NCBI GenBank assembly: GCA_020846435.1
Contig: JADLDY010000038.1
Span: 1-43,889 of the forward strand
DNA length: 43,889 nt
Origin: Deltaproteobacteria bacterium
GTDB lineage: Bacteria > Desulfobacterota > GWC2-55-46
Reading direction: 5' to 3'
Numbering within the stretch: the stretch's first letter is position 1; each line of letters opens with the position of its first letter. Positions 27,576 to 35,986 of the stretch are shown piece after piece. Both the position numbers and the translations under genes were made by a program. The notes under the pieces were generated by a model. It worked only from the letters and a program-made list of their open reading frames with translations, searched no databases and was not told the DNA's origin.

Positions 27576-28922
27576 ATGGAGTTCAAATCAGTTGGCAGCA
27601 TCTTTGACGGCCTCAAGGGGGCGGTCAGGGAGATAAAGGAAGGCGCGGTCGAGGTTTTAGACGAGAAGCTCCTCCGCGGAGTCGCCATCGACAAGCTCAT
27701 CTACAACGCGGTCTTCAACGGGAACGCGGAAGTGCGCGAGTACTCGCGCAAGCTCATAAAATTCACAGGAGCCCAGGTCGGAGTAAAGTCCGCCTCCATA
27801 CAGGGCCTCTACGAGGCGATGGGAAAAGGCGAGGTCAAGGGCTTTACAGTCCCGGCCATAAACATAAGAGGGCTCACCTATGACACGGCGAGGGCCATAT
27901 TCAGGTCGGCCATCAAGAACGACTCCGGCGCGTTCATCTTCGAGATAGCCAAGAGCGAGATAGGCTACACAGAGCAGAGGCCCGCCGAGTACACGGCCTG
28001 CGTTCTTGCCGCCGCGATAAAGGAAGGTTACAGGGGGCCGGTCTTCATACAGGGAGATCACTTCCAGATAAACGCCAAGAAGTTCGTCGTCAATAAGGAC
28101 GCCGAAGTGAATGACGTCAAAAAGCTCATAAAAGAAGCGATAGACGCCGACTTTTTCAACATAGACATAGACGCGTCCACGACTGTCGACCTTGACAAGC
28201 CTTCGGTATTGGAGCAGCAGAGGCCGAACTTCGAGACGACTGCCGTTCTCACGGAGTTCATAAGGGCAAACGAGCACTCAGGTGTGACAGTTTCGGTCGG
28301 AGGCGAGATAGGCGAAGTGGGCGGAAAGAACTCGACGGAAGAAGAGCTCCGGGCCTTCATGGACGGCTTCAACGGCTGCCTGAAAAAGGGATTGAAGGGC
28401 ATAAGCAAGATAAGCATTCAGACAGGCACGGCCCACGGCGGAGTCGTCCTCCCGGACGGCACCATAGCCAAGGTCAAGGTCGACTTTGAGACCATAGCCG
28501 CTCTCTCGAAGGTCTCCAGGGAAGTCTACCACCTCTCGGGCGTCGTCCAGCACGGCGCTTCAACCCTGCCTGACGACGGCTTCGAGCTTTTCGTCAAGAA
28601 GGGGGCCTCGGAAGTGCACCTTGCCACAGGCTTCCAGAACATAGTCTACGACAATCCGGCTTTCCCGGCCGACCTCAAAAAAGAGATATACGCCCACCTC
28701 CTCGCCAGCCACGCTGACGAGAGGAAGGCGACAGATACCGAAGAGCAGTTCATATACAAGACCAGAAAGAAGGGTTTCGGCCCGTTCAAGGAACGCATAT
28801 GGACCATGCCCGAGGACAGGAGAAAAGCGATAGCCGCGGAGATAGAGGCGAAGGTAGACCTGTACTTCGACAAGCTCAACTGCAAGGGCAACAAGGCGGT
28901 TGTCTTGAAGTTCGTGAAATAG
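27576..28922 (+). CDS. Class II fructose-bisphosphate aldolase-like protein (large form)
   Basis: A zinc-dependent class II aldolase, most likely cleaving or forming fructose 1,6-bisphosphate. Residues matching the zinc and catalytic sites are visible: Asp161-His162 in IQGDHFQ, Glu in VGGEIGEVGG, His in QTGTAHGG, and His in VVQHGASTLPDDGF. At 448 residues it is longer than the usual 300-350. About 75 residues lie before the first conserved strand (KGFTVPAINIRG), and there is a C-terminal extension. AAAGGAGGTTTTATG places the start at 27576; the longer frame begins inside that ribosome-binding site. A related ketose-bisphosphate substrate cannot be excluded, but other glycolytic genes in the window favour fructose bisphosphate. 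Confidence 0.85.
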   Translation: MEFKSVGSIFDGLKGAVREIKEGAVEVLDEKLLRGVAIDKLIYNAVFNGNAEVREYSRKLIKFTGAQVGVKSASIQGLYEAMGKGEVKGFTVPAINIRGLTYDTARAIFRSAIKNDSGAFIFEIAKSEIGYTEQRPAEYTACVLAAAIKEGYRGPVFIQGDHFQINAKKFVVNKDAEVNDVKKLIKEAIDADFFNIDIDASTTVDLDKPSVLEQQRPNFETTAVLTEFIRANEHSGVTVSVGGEIGEVGGKNSTEEELRAFMDGFNGCLKKGLKGISKISIQTGTAHGGVVLPDGTIAKVKVDFETIAALSKVSREVYHLSGVVQHGASTLPDDGFELFVKKGASEVHLATGFQNIVYDNPAFPADLKKEIYAHLLASHADERKATDTEEQFIYKTRKKGFGPFKERIWTMPEDRRKAIAAEIEAKVDLYFDKLNCKGNKAVVLKFVK

Positions 28923-28979
28923 AAAACCCGTTGTGATAAGATGATTTTTTGTAAATCCTGAAAGGAGCACCAGAAACAG

Positions 28980-29543
28980 ATGATACCGGCAACACAGTTG
29001 AGAGTCGGCATGACGATACTGTTCAACAAGGAACCATACAGGGTCGTTACCGTACAGCACATAACGCCAGGCAACTGGCGGGGCATGGTCCAGACCAAGC
29101 TGAAGCACCTCAAGACCGGCTCGAGCGTCGAGAACAGGTTCCGCTCGGATGACAAGCTCGAGAAGGCCCATCTCGAGCAGCATGAGATGGAGTACCTCTA
29201 CAACGACGGCAACGACTACCACTTCATGAACAGCGCTACCTATGAGCAGGTGGCACTCTCAGCCGAAGTGCTCGGCGACAACGTCTACTACCTCATACCG
29301 AACGTGAAGTTCATGATCGAATACTACAACGGCGTCCCGGTCGGCGTAGACCCGCCTAAGACCGTGGAACTGAAGGTCGTCGAGACAGCCCCGTTCATGA
29401 GGGGAGCGACCGCCGCGTCTTCAGCCAAGCCCGCGACCCTTGAGACCGGCCTCGTGGTCAACGTCCCGGCCTTCATCGAGGCTGGCGAGGTCGTGAAGGT
29501 GGACACCGCCGAGGGCAAGTACCTCGAGAGGGCAAAGGCCTAA
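28980..29543 (+). CDS. efp: Elongation factor P with unusual loop tip (Asn32)
   Basis: The three-domain, 187-residue factor that helps ribosomes make peptide bonds in proline runs. Features include TQLRVGMTILFNKEPYRVV, TKLKHLKTGSSVENRFRS, the middle-domain MEYLYNDGNDYHFMN, and the C-terminal VNVPAFIEAGEVVKVDT. Domain-I loop residues PGNWRGMVQTK align without gaps to the E. coli PGKGQAFARVK, so the usual modified Lys34 (Arg in the EarP-type family) is Asn32 here. GGAG lies a rather long 12 bases before the ATG. It follows the aldolase gene by 57 bp. No epmA, epmB or earP is in the window. Confidence 0.96.
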   Translation: MIPATQLRVGMTILFNKEPYRVVTVQHITPGNWRGMVQTKLKHLKTGSSVENRFRSDDKLEKAHLEQHEMEYLYNDGNDYHFMNSATYEQVALSAEVLGDNVYYLIPNVKFMIEYYNGVPVGVDPPKTVELKVVETAPFMRGATAASSAKPATLETGLVVNVPAFIEAGEVVKVDTAEGKYLERAKA

Positions 29544-29576
29544 AAATCGGTCTTTTTCCTGATCTCTTTGTCAGGT

Positions 29577-29628
29577 CGGGTATAAAAATGCTCACATATT
29601 CTCATATATGCTCCGCTTTTTATACCCG
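29577..29628. repeat. Perfect 12-bp inverted repeat with 28-nt loop
   Basis: CGGGTATAAAAA (29577-29588) and TTTTTATACCCG (29617-29628) are perfect inverted copies. The loop is AT-rich and contains CATATTCTCATATATG. It lies 34 bp after the efp stop. It could be a transcript-end structure or a protein-binding site. Confidence 0.6.
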
Positions 29629-29681
29629 CCCTTCCTCGACCTCAGAAAAAATACCTGATTTTTAAATATATTAATAGCTTA

Positions 29682-29712
29682 AACCCCGCTTCGAAAGAGG
29701 CGGGGTTTTTTT
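29682..29712 (+). terminator. Intrinsic terminator downstream of efp
   Basis: AACCCCGC pairs with GCGGGGTT around a short loop, followed by seven T residues. Confidence 0.9.
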
Positions 29713-29807
29713 ATTCAGGTAAGTGTCGTAAGGAACTGCACGCCCCCCTCAGTCTCCTTCCGTCGAGTGAGGGGACTTTAAAAGAATGGAGCGCCGTTAT
29801 CCGGCGT

Positions 29808-29837
29808 TTGAATTCCGGCTGATTCCTGTGCGATAAT
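29808..29837 (+). promoter_or_regulatory. Promoter abutting the uvrC start codon
   Basis: TTGAAT (29808-29813) and GATAAT (29832-29837) are 18 bases apart, and TGC before the -10 gives an extended form. The predicted +1 (29844-29845) coincides with the A of the uvrC ATG. Confidence 0.5.
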
Positions 29838-29844
29838 CAAAGCC

Positions 29845-31710
29845 ATGACCACGGCCACCATCGAAGAAAAGCTCTCAAGGCTCCCGGCCTCCCCTGGCGT
29901 CTATATAATGAAGGACCATTCAGGCGAGGTCCTTTACATCGGCAAGGCAAAGGAGCTGCGCTCAAGGGTGCGCTCGTACTTCAGGGGGGCTGGAGACGGC
30001 AGGTACACCGTAAGGTTTCTTGCCGCGAAGGTCGTTGACATAGACTACATCGTCACCTCCAACGAGAAGGAGGCGCTCTTTCTCGAGGACACGCTCTTAA
30101 AGCAGCACAAGCCCAGGTACAACATACAGCTCAAGGACTCCAAGACATACGTCAGCATAAAGATGACGATGAACGAGCCCTTCCCGAGGATACTCGTGAC
30201 AAGGCTCCGGCGCAAGGACGGCTCAAGGTACTTCGGCCCGTATGTCTCGGCGCGCGAAGTCAGGGAGACGATAAAGTTCCTGCGCAGGATATTCCCGCTT
30301 TGCACCTGCTCGTCGGCCGAGTTCAGGAACAGGACGCGCCCGTGCCTCGACTACCAGTTAGGCCTGTGCTCAGCCCCGGCCACCGGGCATATTACCCAGG
30401 CGGCATACAGGGAGCTGGTCGACGGCGCGGTGATGTTCCTGGAGGGCAGGAACAGGGAGCTCCTCAAAAAGCTCAAGGAGAAGATGAGCGAGGCGGCGGG
30501 AAGCCTCGAGTTCGAGAAAGCGGCCGGCTTCAGGGACAGGATGCAGGCGATAGAAGGGATGCTGGAGGAACAGAAGGTCGTCACCAGCAGGGCCGTTGAC
30601 CAGGATGTCTTCGCGTTCGTGCGCGAGAAGGACTCTCTCGCGCTCCAGACCCTTTTCATAAGGGACGGGCGCCTGGTGAGCGGGTCTGACTACCTCTTCC
30701 ACGACGCGGGCCTCCCTGACGAAGAGGTGCTATCGTCGTTCATAGCCCAGTACTATCGCGCAGAGAGGTCTGTGCCTGATGAGCTTGTAGTGCCCGTTGC
30801 TCTCGAGGACAGGGAACTTCTTGAAGAGTGGCTCTCCGAGAAAAAAGGGCGCAAGGTCTCGTTGACCCTGCCGGAAAAAGGGGACAAGCTGAGGCTCCTC
30901 AAGATGGCGGCGGCTAACGCGCATGAAGCGCTGAGAAAAAGGTACGCGGCTTCGACCGTCAAGGCCGGAGTGCTCGAAGAGCTCAAGACAAGGCTCCACC
31001 TGCGCTCGACGCCCGGCCGAATTGAAGCCTACGACATATCCAACACAGGAGGCTCTCACCCTGTGGGCGCGATGGTGACCTTCAGGAACGGCGCGCCTGA
31101 GAAGAGCTCGTACAGGCTCTTCAAGATAAAGGGGCTTGCCGGGCCTGACGACTACGCCATGATGCACCAGGTGCTCTCGAGAAGGTTCGCTCATTCCGAA
31201 GTCCCTGAAAAAGAAGGGAAGAGGCTGGAAGAGCCTGACCTTGTCCTTGTCGACGGCGGCAAGGGGCAGCTCAATATAGCCTTGCAGGTCATGGAAGAGC
31301 TCGGGGTAAAGGGCGTCGAGCTGCGCGCCCTCGCCAAGGACAAGGAAGAGCCTGGCGCGTTGAAGAGGGGGGCGAAGTCAAAGGGCGAGAGGGTATTTCT
31401 GCCGAATGTCAAAGACCCGATACTCCTGCGTGAGGGCTCGAAGCCTGACCTGCTTTTGCGGCGGGTGAGGGACGAGGTGCACCGGTTCGCCATAACATAC
31501 CACAGGAAACTCAGGTCAAAGGAGATGGCCTCCCTCATAGAAAAGGTGCCTGGCATAGGCGCCAGGAAAAAAAAGGCGCTCTTCGACAAGTTCGGCGACC
31601 TCGCTACCATGGTCAACGCGAGTATCAGCGAGCTTACTGCCGTGCCCGGCATTACTGAAAAGCTCGCGTTGGAGATAAAGGCCCTTAAAGTTGTCCTGCG
31701 CGAGGAGTAG
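29845..31710 (+). CDS. uvrC: Excinuclease ABC subunit C
   Basis: Makes the dual incision around DNA lesions marked by UvrAB. The 621-residue product has the N-terminal GIY-YIG nuclease domain (PGVYIMKDHSGEVLYIGKA). It continues with cysteines in LCTCSSAEF and PCLDYQLGLCSAP that fit the family's iron-sulfur site. The UvrB-binding UVR motif region lies about residues 200-240. The RNase H-like endonuclease core (IEAYDISNTGG, LVLVDGGKGQLN) and C-terminal helix-hairpin-helix pair (VPGIGARKKKALFDKFG, VPGITEKLALEIK) follow. No Shine-Dalgarno is visible before ATG 29845 and the promoter ends next to it, so a leaderless transcript is possible. Confidence 0.97.
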   Translation: MTTATIEEKLSRLPASPGVYIMKDHSGEVLYIGKAKELRSRVRSYFRGAGDGRYTVRFLAAKVVDIDYIVTSNEKEALFLEDTLLKQHKPRYNIQLKDSKTYVSIKMTMNEPFPRILVTRLRRKDGSRYFGPYVSAREVRETIKFLRRIFPLCTCSSAEFRNRTRPCLDYQLGLCSAPATGHITQAAYRELVDGAVMFLEGRNRELLKKLKEKMSEAAGSLEFEKAAGFRDRMQAIEGMLEEQKVVTSRAVDQDVFAFVREKDSLALQTLFIRDGRLVSGSDYLFHDAGLPDEEVLSSFIAQYYRAERSVPDELVVPVALEDRELLEEWLSEKKGRKVSLTLPEKGDKLRLLKMAAANAHEALRKRYAASTVKAGVLEELKTRLHLRSTPGRIEAYDISNTGGSHPVGAMVTFRNGAPEKSSYRLFKIKGLAGPDDYAMMHQVLSRRFAHSEVPEKEGKRLEEPDLVLVDGGKGQLNIALQVMEELGVKGVELRALAKDKEEPGALKRGAKSKGERVFLPNVKDPILLREGSKPDLLLRRVRDEVHRFAITYHRKLRSKEMASLIEKVPGIGARKKKALFDKFGDLATMVNASISELTAVPGITEKLALEIKALKVVLREE

Positions 31711-31828
31711 ATACGTTTGCCGGGATTTGCCCCGCTCACCCTGTCTTTTAAGCCAGTTAAATTCCACCCCGCCCCTGTGATAGATTTGAACCTTCCATTC
31801 AGAAAAAGTCAGCCTCAATAGGAGATAA

Positions 31829-34249
31829 ATGGGCCCGCTCCTGCCCCCGTTTCTTTCTTTTGCCTCAGGCATCGCGCTCGGCGGCGCTATTGGCATGGGC
31901 TACGTTGCCTCGCTCGGCGCGCTGGCTCTCTCATCTTTTTTTGTGCTCGCCCTTTATCTCAAGAGGGTGCGCTTCAGTCCGCTCAGCCTCATCCCGCTTT
32001 TCTTCTCGCTCGGCTCGCTCTACATAATCCCGTATTCAGCCGTTGAGGTCCCCTCAAGCCATATACTCAACATGGTAAGAAAGGAATCGCCGGCGGACAG
32101 GGCCGGGACCCAGGTAGAGGGCGTCGTAGACATCGCCGAATCAACCGGCAGGCGTACAAGGGTCTGGCTCGACCTTGACAGAGTCCGCGGCACGGACGGC
32201 TGGGTTATCTCTTCAGGCAAGGTCCTCCTCACAGTCAACGCGAAAGTAGATCTCCTGCCGGGCGACCGGGTGAGAGCTCTCGCAATGCTCTCAGAGCCGC
32301 GTACCTTCGGCAACCCCGGCGAGTTCGATTACAGGCTCTGGCTCAAAAGAAGGGGAGTCCTCGTGACCGGCTATGTGAAAAGCGACAGGCTCGTCGAGAG
32401 GGTCAGAAAAGGTGAGGGGGCCGCGGCCTTTCTCCAGAAGACAAGGTCAAAAATAGCGAGCTTCATCGACTCAAGCGGCGCTGCCTGGCCTGAGCCCCTG
32501 AAGGCGCTCGTCATATCAGGGCAGGGCGGGATAGACAGGGCCCTCAAAGAGGCCTTCGCAATAACCGGCACAGCCCATATACTCTCAATATCAGGGCTGC
32601 ACGTCGGCATGGTCGCGGCCTTTGCGTACTGGGCGGCGCTCTTTTCCCTGAGGAGGTCTGAGAGGGCCCTTCTCGCCTTCGACGCTAAAAAAATCGCGCT
32701 CGCCCTCTCGGCCATTCCCGCGATAGCGTACGCTGTGCTGGCCGGGCTCCCTGTGCCGACACAGAGATCTCTCATAATGGTAATAGCGTTCATAGTCTCG
32801 TTCGCCTCAGGCAGGGGCAAAGACCACCTCAATACGCTCTCGCTTGCGGGGCTCATCGTGCTTGCGGTCTTCCCGTCTTCCGTATGGGACGCCTCCTTCC
32901 AGCTGAGCTTTGCCGCGATGGCTTCCATCATAATACTGCTGCCGAGGCTCAATGAGTTGTCAGGATTTTTTTTCAGGAAGCCGGATGGAGAAAAAGACGG
33001 CGGGCTTAAGTGGGCCGCGCTCAGGTTTCTCAAGCATCGCGTTCTGCCGCTTCTTTTGGTCACAATCGCGGCCGGCCTCGGCACCTCTCCGATCCTCGCC
33101 TTTCATTTTCACAGAGTATCTCTTTCGGGGCTTCTGGCAAATCTTGTCGCCGTGCCGCTCGCGGGAATCTGCGTGCCAAGCCTCCTTGTCTCGTCTGCTC
33201 TGCTGCCGGTCTCTGAAATACTCGCGTGGCTCGCGCTCTTTCCGGCGGACATGGCGTTCGGCTTCATGGCACGGGCGGTCGCGTTCTTCGCCTCTCTCCC
33301 GTACGCGTCTGTCCGGGTGAAGCCCCCTTCACCCGTTGAGGCTGGCCTCTACTATTTGCTGCTCTTTTCTGTTTTCAACATCACTCGAGCGCGCGTTTTC
33401 AGGTTTGCCGCTTCTGTCGCGGCCGTGCTCCTTTTCGCTCTTCCAATGGCGCTGGAGCTGAAAGAGCCGTCTTCCAACCTGAGGATAACCTGGCTGAGCG
33501 TTGGGCAGGGCGACAGCGCCTTTATCGAACTGCCCGGAGGCAAGACCATGCTCATTGACGCCGGAGGGACGAACAATCCTGACTTTGACACAGGCGAGCG
33601 GGTCGTCGCCCCGTTCCTCAGGTCAAAAGGCGTTGAGCGGATAGATTACATGGTCTTGAGCCACAGCCAGCAGGACCACATGGGCGGGCTCGTCTTTCTC
33701 GCGAGGAACATGGACGTGGGAGAGTTCTGGTGGAACGGGGTAGGCGCGCTCAATGCCCTGGAAGCCGCGCTCGATGAAATGGGAGTGACAAAGAGGGTGG
33801 TCAACTCGTCGGTTGTCAGGAGAGACATTGACGGGGTCGAGATTGAATTTTTAAATCCTGCCGGACAGACAGGTTTTGACACCAACGACAGCTCACTCGT
33901 CTTGAGAATCATTTACGGCGAAAAGTCGTTCCTTTTTACGGGTGATATCGGAGAGAAGGCTGAAAGGCTCCTCGCCCAAAAAGACGTCAGGGCCGACGTC
34001 CTGAAGGCGCCGCATCACGGCTCGAAGTATTCATCCTCAGCCGTATTCCTCGGCGCTGTCAGGCCATCGGTCGTAGTCGTCTCGGCTGGGTGGCTCAACA
34101 GCTTCGGCTTCCCGCACGCCGAGGCTCTTGAGAGGTACAAGGAGGCCGGGGCAGAGGTGATGAGGACAGACATCTCGGGGGCGATCACCATGGAAACCGA
34201 CGGTAAAACGCTCATGAAAAAGGCTCATTTGACTGGCGGTGAGCGATAG
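31829..34249 (+). CDS. comEC: ComEC/Rec2 family DNA uptake channel protein
   Basis: An inner-membrane protein of the natural-transformation type that carries single-stranded DNA into the cytoplasm. The 806-residue product has three parts. An N-terminal membrane/OB-like region runs to about residue 200. The central Competence domain has AITGTAHILSISGLHVGMVA and several membrane helices. The C-terminal MBL-fold domain has VGQGDSAFIELPGG, the metal motif VLSHSQQDHMGGL, LFTGDIGEKAE and LKAPHHGSKYSSS. All three are present, so it is full length. The ribosome-binding site is AATAGGAGATAAATG. No comEA, type IV pilus or dprA gene is nearby, so competence itself cannot be concluded. Confidence 0.95.
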   Translation: MGPLLPPFLSFASGIALGGAIGMGYVASLGALALSSFFVLALYLKRVRFSPLSLIPLFFSLGSLYIIPYSAVEVPSSHILNMVRKESPADRAGTQVEGVVDIAESTGRRTRVWLDLDRVRGTDGWVISSGKVLLTVNAKVDLLPGDRVRALAMLSEPRTFGNPGEFDYRLWLKRRGVLVTGYVKSDRLVERVRKGEGAAAFLQKTRSKIASFIDSSGAAWPEPLKALVISGQGGIDRALKEAFAITGTAHILSISGLHVGMVAAFAYWAALFSLRRSERALLAFDAKKIALALSAIPAIAYAVLAGLPVPTQRSLIMVIAFIVSFASGRGKDHLNTLSLAGLIVLAVFPSSVWDASFQLSFAAMASIIILLPRLNELSGFFFRKPDGEKDGGLKWAALRFLKHRVLPLLLVTIAAGLGTSPILAFHFHRVSLSGLLANLVAVPLAGICVPSLLVSSALLPVSEILAWLALFPADMAFGFMARAVAFFASLPYASVRVKPPSPVEAGLYYLLLFSVFNITRARVFRFAASVAAVLLFALPMALELKEPSSNLRITWLSVGQGDSAFIELPGGKTMLIDAGGTNNPDFDTGERVVAPFLRSKGVERIDYMVLSHSQQDHMGGLVFLARNMDVGEFWWNGVGALNALEAALDEMGVTKRVVNSSVVRRDIDGVEIEFLNPAGQTGFDTNDSSLVLRIIYGEKSFLFTGDIGEKAERLLAQKDVRADVLKAPHHGSKYSSSAVFLGAVRPSVVVVSAGWLNSFGFPHAEALERYKEAGAEVMRTDISGAITMETDGKTLMKKAHLTGGER

Positions 34250-34257
34250 ATTATACT
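34229..34257 (+). promoter_or_regulatory. Promoter of the DUF4124 gene inside the comEC 3' end
   Basis: TTGACT (34229-34234) and TATACT (34252-34257) with a 17-base spacer, giving a leader of about 45 nt. Confidence 0.6.
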
Positions 34258-34308
34258 TTCAAGAGAAGGACTTCGAGGGAAGCTTTACAAAAAAACAAGG
34301 GGTGCCCG

Positions 34309-34863
34309 ATGAAGAGACTGTTTTTGCCAGCCGTTATCCTCGCGCTTTTCGCTGGCCCGGCTTTCGCTGAGCTGTATAAATGGACAGACGAGCGCGGTGG
34401 TGTGCATGTCACGGACAGCATGGAAAAGGTGCCTTCGAAGTACAGGGGCTCTGTGAGCGTTTTTCAGGAAGGGGCAAGCGAGACACAGGCCCCTGAAGAG
34501 GCGGCCCCTGTCGAGGACGTCCAGACCGATTCCGGAGCGGTGCAGGATGCTGTCGTAGGGACATCAGAGGAGCTCTACGGGGATGAGACGCTTGAGTGGT
34601 GGAGCCAGAGTTTTCAGGAAAAGCGCACCGCGATAGGCGACCTTGAGAACTTCATAGACACAAAGAGGAAGTTCCTGGAGGTATTTGAGGCAGGCCGCAG
34701 GTTCGGCCAGGTCTTTGGCAGCGAGAGCGTCGAGAAGTACAAGGCCTTCAAGCAGGAGCTTCCGGCGGACATCAAAAAGCTCTCAACGCTCAAGGAAGAG
34801 TACTCTGATTTCCAGAGGAAGGCGGCCGGCGCTGGCGTGCCGAGGAACATAAGGGAGCAGTAA
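34309..34863 (+). CDS. Secreted DUF4124 domain protein
   Basis: A 184-residue protein with a signal peptide (MKRLFLPAVILALFAGPAFA) followed directly by the DUF4124 signature ELYKWTDERGGVHVTDSMEKVP, seen in many periplasmic proteins of Proteobacteria. The middle is acidic and low-complexity (about residues 55-90). The rest is predicted helical (WWSQSFQEKRTAIGDLENF, DIKKLSTLKEEYSDFQRKA). The function of this family is not established. AAGGGGTGCCCGATG provides the ribosome-binding site. It has its own promoter and is followed by two terminators. Confidence 0.88.
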   Translation: MKRLFLPAVILALFAGPAFAELYKWTDERGGVHVTDSMEKVPSKYRGSVSVFQEGASETQAPEEAAPVEDVQTDSGAVQDAVVGTSEELYGDETLEWWSQSFQEKRTAIGDLENFIDTKRKFLEVFEAGRRFGQVFGSESVEKYKAFKQELPADIKKLSTLKEEYSDFQRKAAGAGVPRNIREQ

Positions 34864-34899
34864 GGGAAGCGCGCGGCAGATATACGTCTTCTGAGTTGA

Positions 34900-34929
34900 C
34901 CGGGCCTGTTGCATGAGGCCCGGTTTTTT
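34900..34929 (+). terminator. Intrinsic terminator of the DUF4124 gene
   Basis: CCGGGCC pairs with GGCCCGG around a 10-nt loop, followed by six T residues. Confidence 0.88.
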
Positions 34930-34942
34930 GCGGCCGCTTAAA

Positions 34943-34976
34943 ATGAAAAAGGGGCTTTAAGCCCCTTTTTTTATTT
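34943..34976 (-). terminator. Bidirectional terminator between convergent genes
   Basis: AAAAAGGGGCTT pairs with AAGCCCCTTTTT, with A and T runs on both sides. On the minus strand it ends the MBL hydrolase transcript. Confidence 0.88.
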
Positions 34977-34998
34977 TATCTCCGGCGATAAGAGAGGC

Positions 34999-35841
34999 CT
35001 AAAGCGTTATCTCCGTGCTCGCCGAGACAGCGAAGCATTCAAGGGACGAGCCGTGCTTTTTGATCAGCGTTCTGCATTCTGCGACCATCTTGTCGACCTC
35101 TGAGTCTTTCCTGTCCTGGTTCTGATGGAAGAGGCCGAGAGTCTTTACCCCGGCATCGAGCGCGAGCTGGAGCGTGTCGAGAAAGACGGAGTGGCCCCAC
35201 CCACGGGTCTGGGTCTCGTACTCATCCCGCGTGTACTCCGCGTCATGGAAGAGTATGTCAGCGCCCTTGCAGAACTTCACATAGTCGTCATAGTCGAGGC
35301 CGAAGGGGTGGTGGAACGTGAGCTCGTTGTCAGTGAGGAACACGAACGATTTGCCGTCCTCCTCGAGCCTGTATCCCACGCCCTGGTTCGGGTGGCTTAT
35401 CGGGATGGTGTCTATCTTGACCGAGCCGATCGAGTAGTCCTTGTGTTTCATGTTGTGGAAGGAAATGTCGGCGTTTATGTCCTCGAACTCGATGGGGAAG
35501 TACGGCGCGGTCATCGTCTTGGAGATGATGCGCTTGAGTGAGTCCTGCGTATTCTGCGGGCCGTGTATCTTTATCTCGGCGCCTTTTCTGTAAATGGGCT
35601 TGAAGAACGGGAAACCCGAGAGATGATCCCAGTGGGCATGGGTAAGGAGCAGGTTTATCCTGCGGGGGCTTTCGTTCATGAGCCTGTTGCCAAGGAGGCG
35701 TATGCCGGTCCCGGCGTCGATCACGATGAGGTCGCCTGAGGCGGCCTCAACCTCGATGCAGGTCGTGTCCCCGCCGTACTTTATGAAGTCGCAGCCTGAA
35801 ACGGCAATCGAGCCCCTCGACCCCCAGCATCTTATTTTCAT
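34999..35841 (-). CDS. MBL-fold metallohydrolase
   Basis: A 280-residue metallo-beta-lactamase-fold enzyme of the RNase Z / class II phosphodiesterase-like branch. It begins MKIRCWGSRGSIAVSG, then has CIEVEAASGDLIVIDAGTG. The metal motif LLLTHAHWDHLSG gives HXHXDH. Further metal ligands lie in TIPISHPNQGVGYRL, FVFLTDNE, and ADILFHDAEYTRDEY with GWGHS. The substrate is unknown; proteins of this pattern are variously annotated as phosphodiesterases or hydrolases. It has a near-consensus promoter 3' of larC and a shared terminator, so it is probably a single-gene unit. Confidence 0.9.
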   Translation of the reverse strand: MKIRCWGSRGSIAVSGCDFIKYGGDTTCIEVEAASGDLIVIDAGTGIRLLGNRLMNESPRRINLLLTHAHWDHLSGFPFFKPIYRKGAEIKIHGPQNTQDSLKRIISKTMTAPYFPIEFEDINADISFHNMKHKDYSIGSVKIDTIPISHPNQGVGYRLEEDGKSFVFLTDNELTFHHPFGLDYDDYVKFCKGADILFHDAEYTRDEYETQTRGWGHSVFLDTLQLALDAGVKTLGLFHQNQDRKDSEVDKMVAECRTLIKKHGSSLECFAVSASTEITL

Positions 35842-35930
35842 GGGTGTCCCGCGGCTGAATATTGGTTTTTGAGTCGTCTCATCGTCAAGAGGAGCCTTGA
35901 ATTTTTGTACGGCTGAAATTATAGCATCGT

Positions 35931-35959
35931 ATTATAATTATATGTGTGACTTTAGTCAA
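35931..35959 (-). promoter_or_regulatory. Sigma-70 promoter of the MBL hydrolase gene
   Basis: On the minus strand TTGACT (35954-35959) and TATAAT (35931-35936) are 17 bases apart. A second TATAAT-like box follows at 35917-35922. The leader is about 85 nt. Confidence 0.75.
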
Positions 35960-35986
35960 TCGCAGATGGAAGATGTAATCCGGGCT

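Larger units (their letters stand above)
29544..29844. other. Intergenic region efp-uvrC
   Basis: This 301-bp gap contains a long inverted repeat (29577-29628), a terminator (29682-29712) and a promoter that reaches the uvrC start codon, all listed separately. I see no coding sequence. Confidence 0.6.

Noticed and set aside
33640-33690. ComEC metal motif reads SHSQQDHMGG, without the second His of HXHXDH
   Set aside because: ComEC-type MBL domains commonly vary at this position, and the rest of the site (GDIGE, PHHGS) is intact; not evidence of inactivation.
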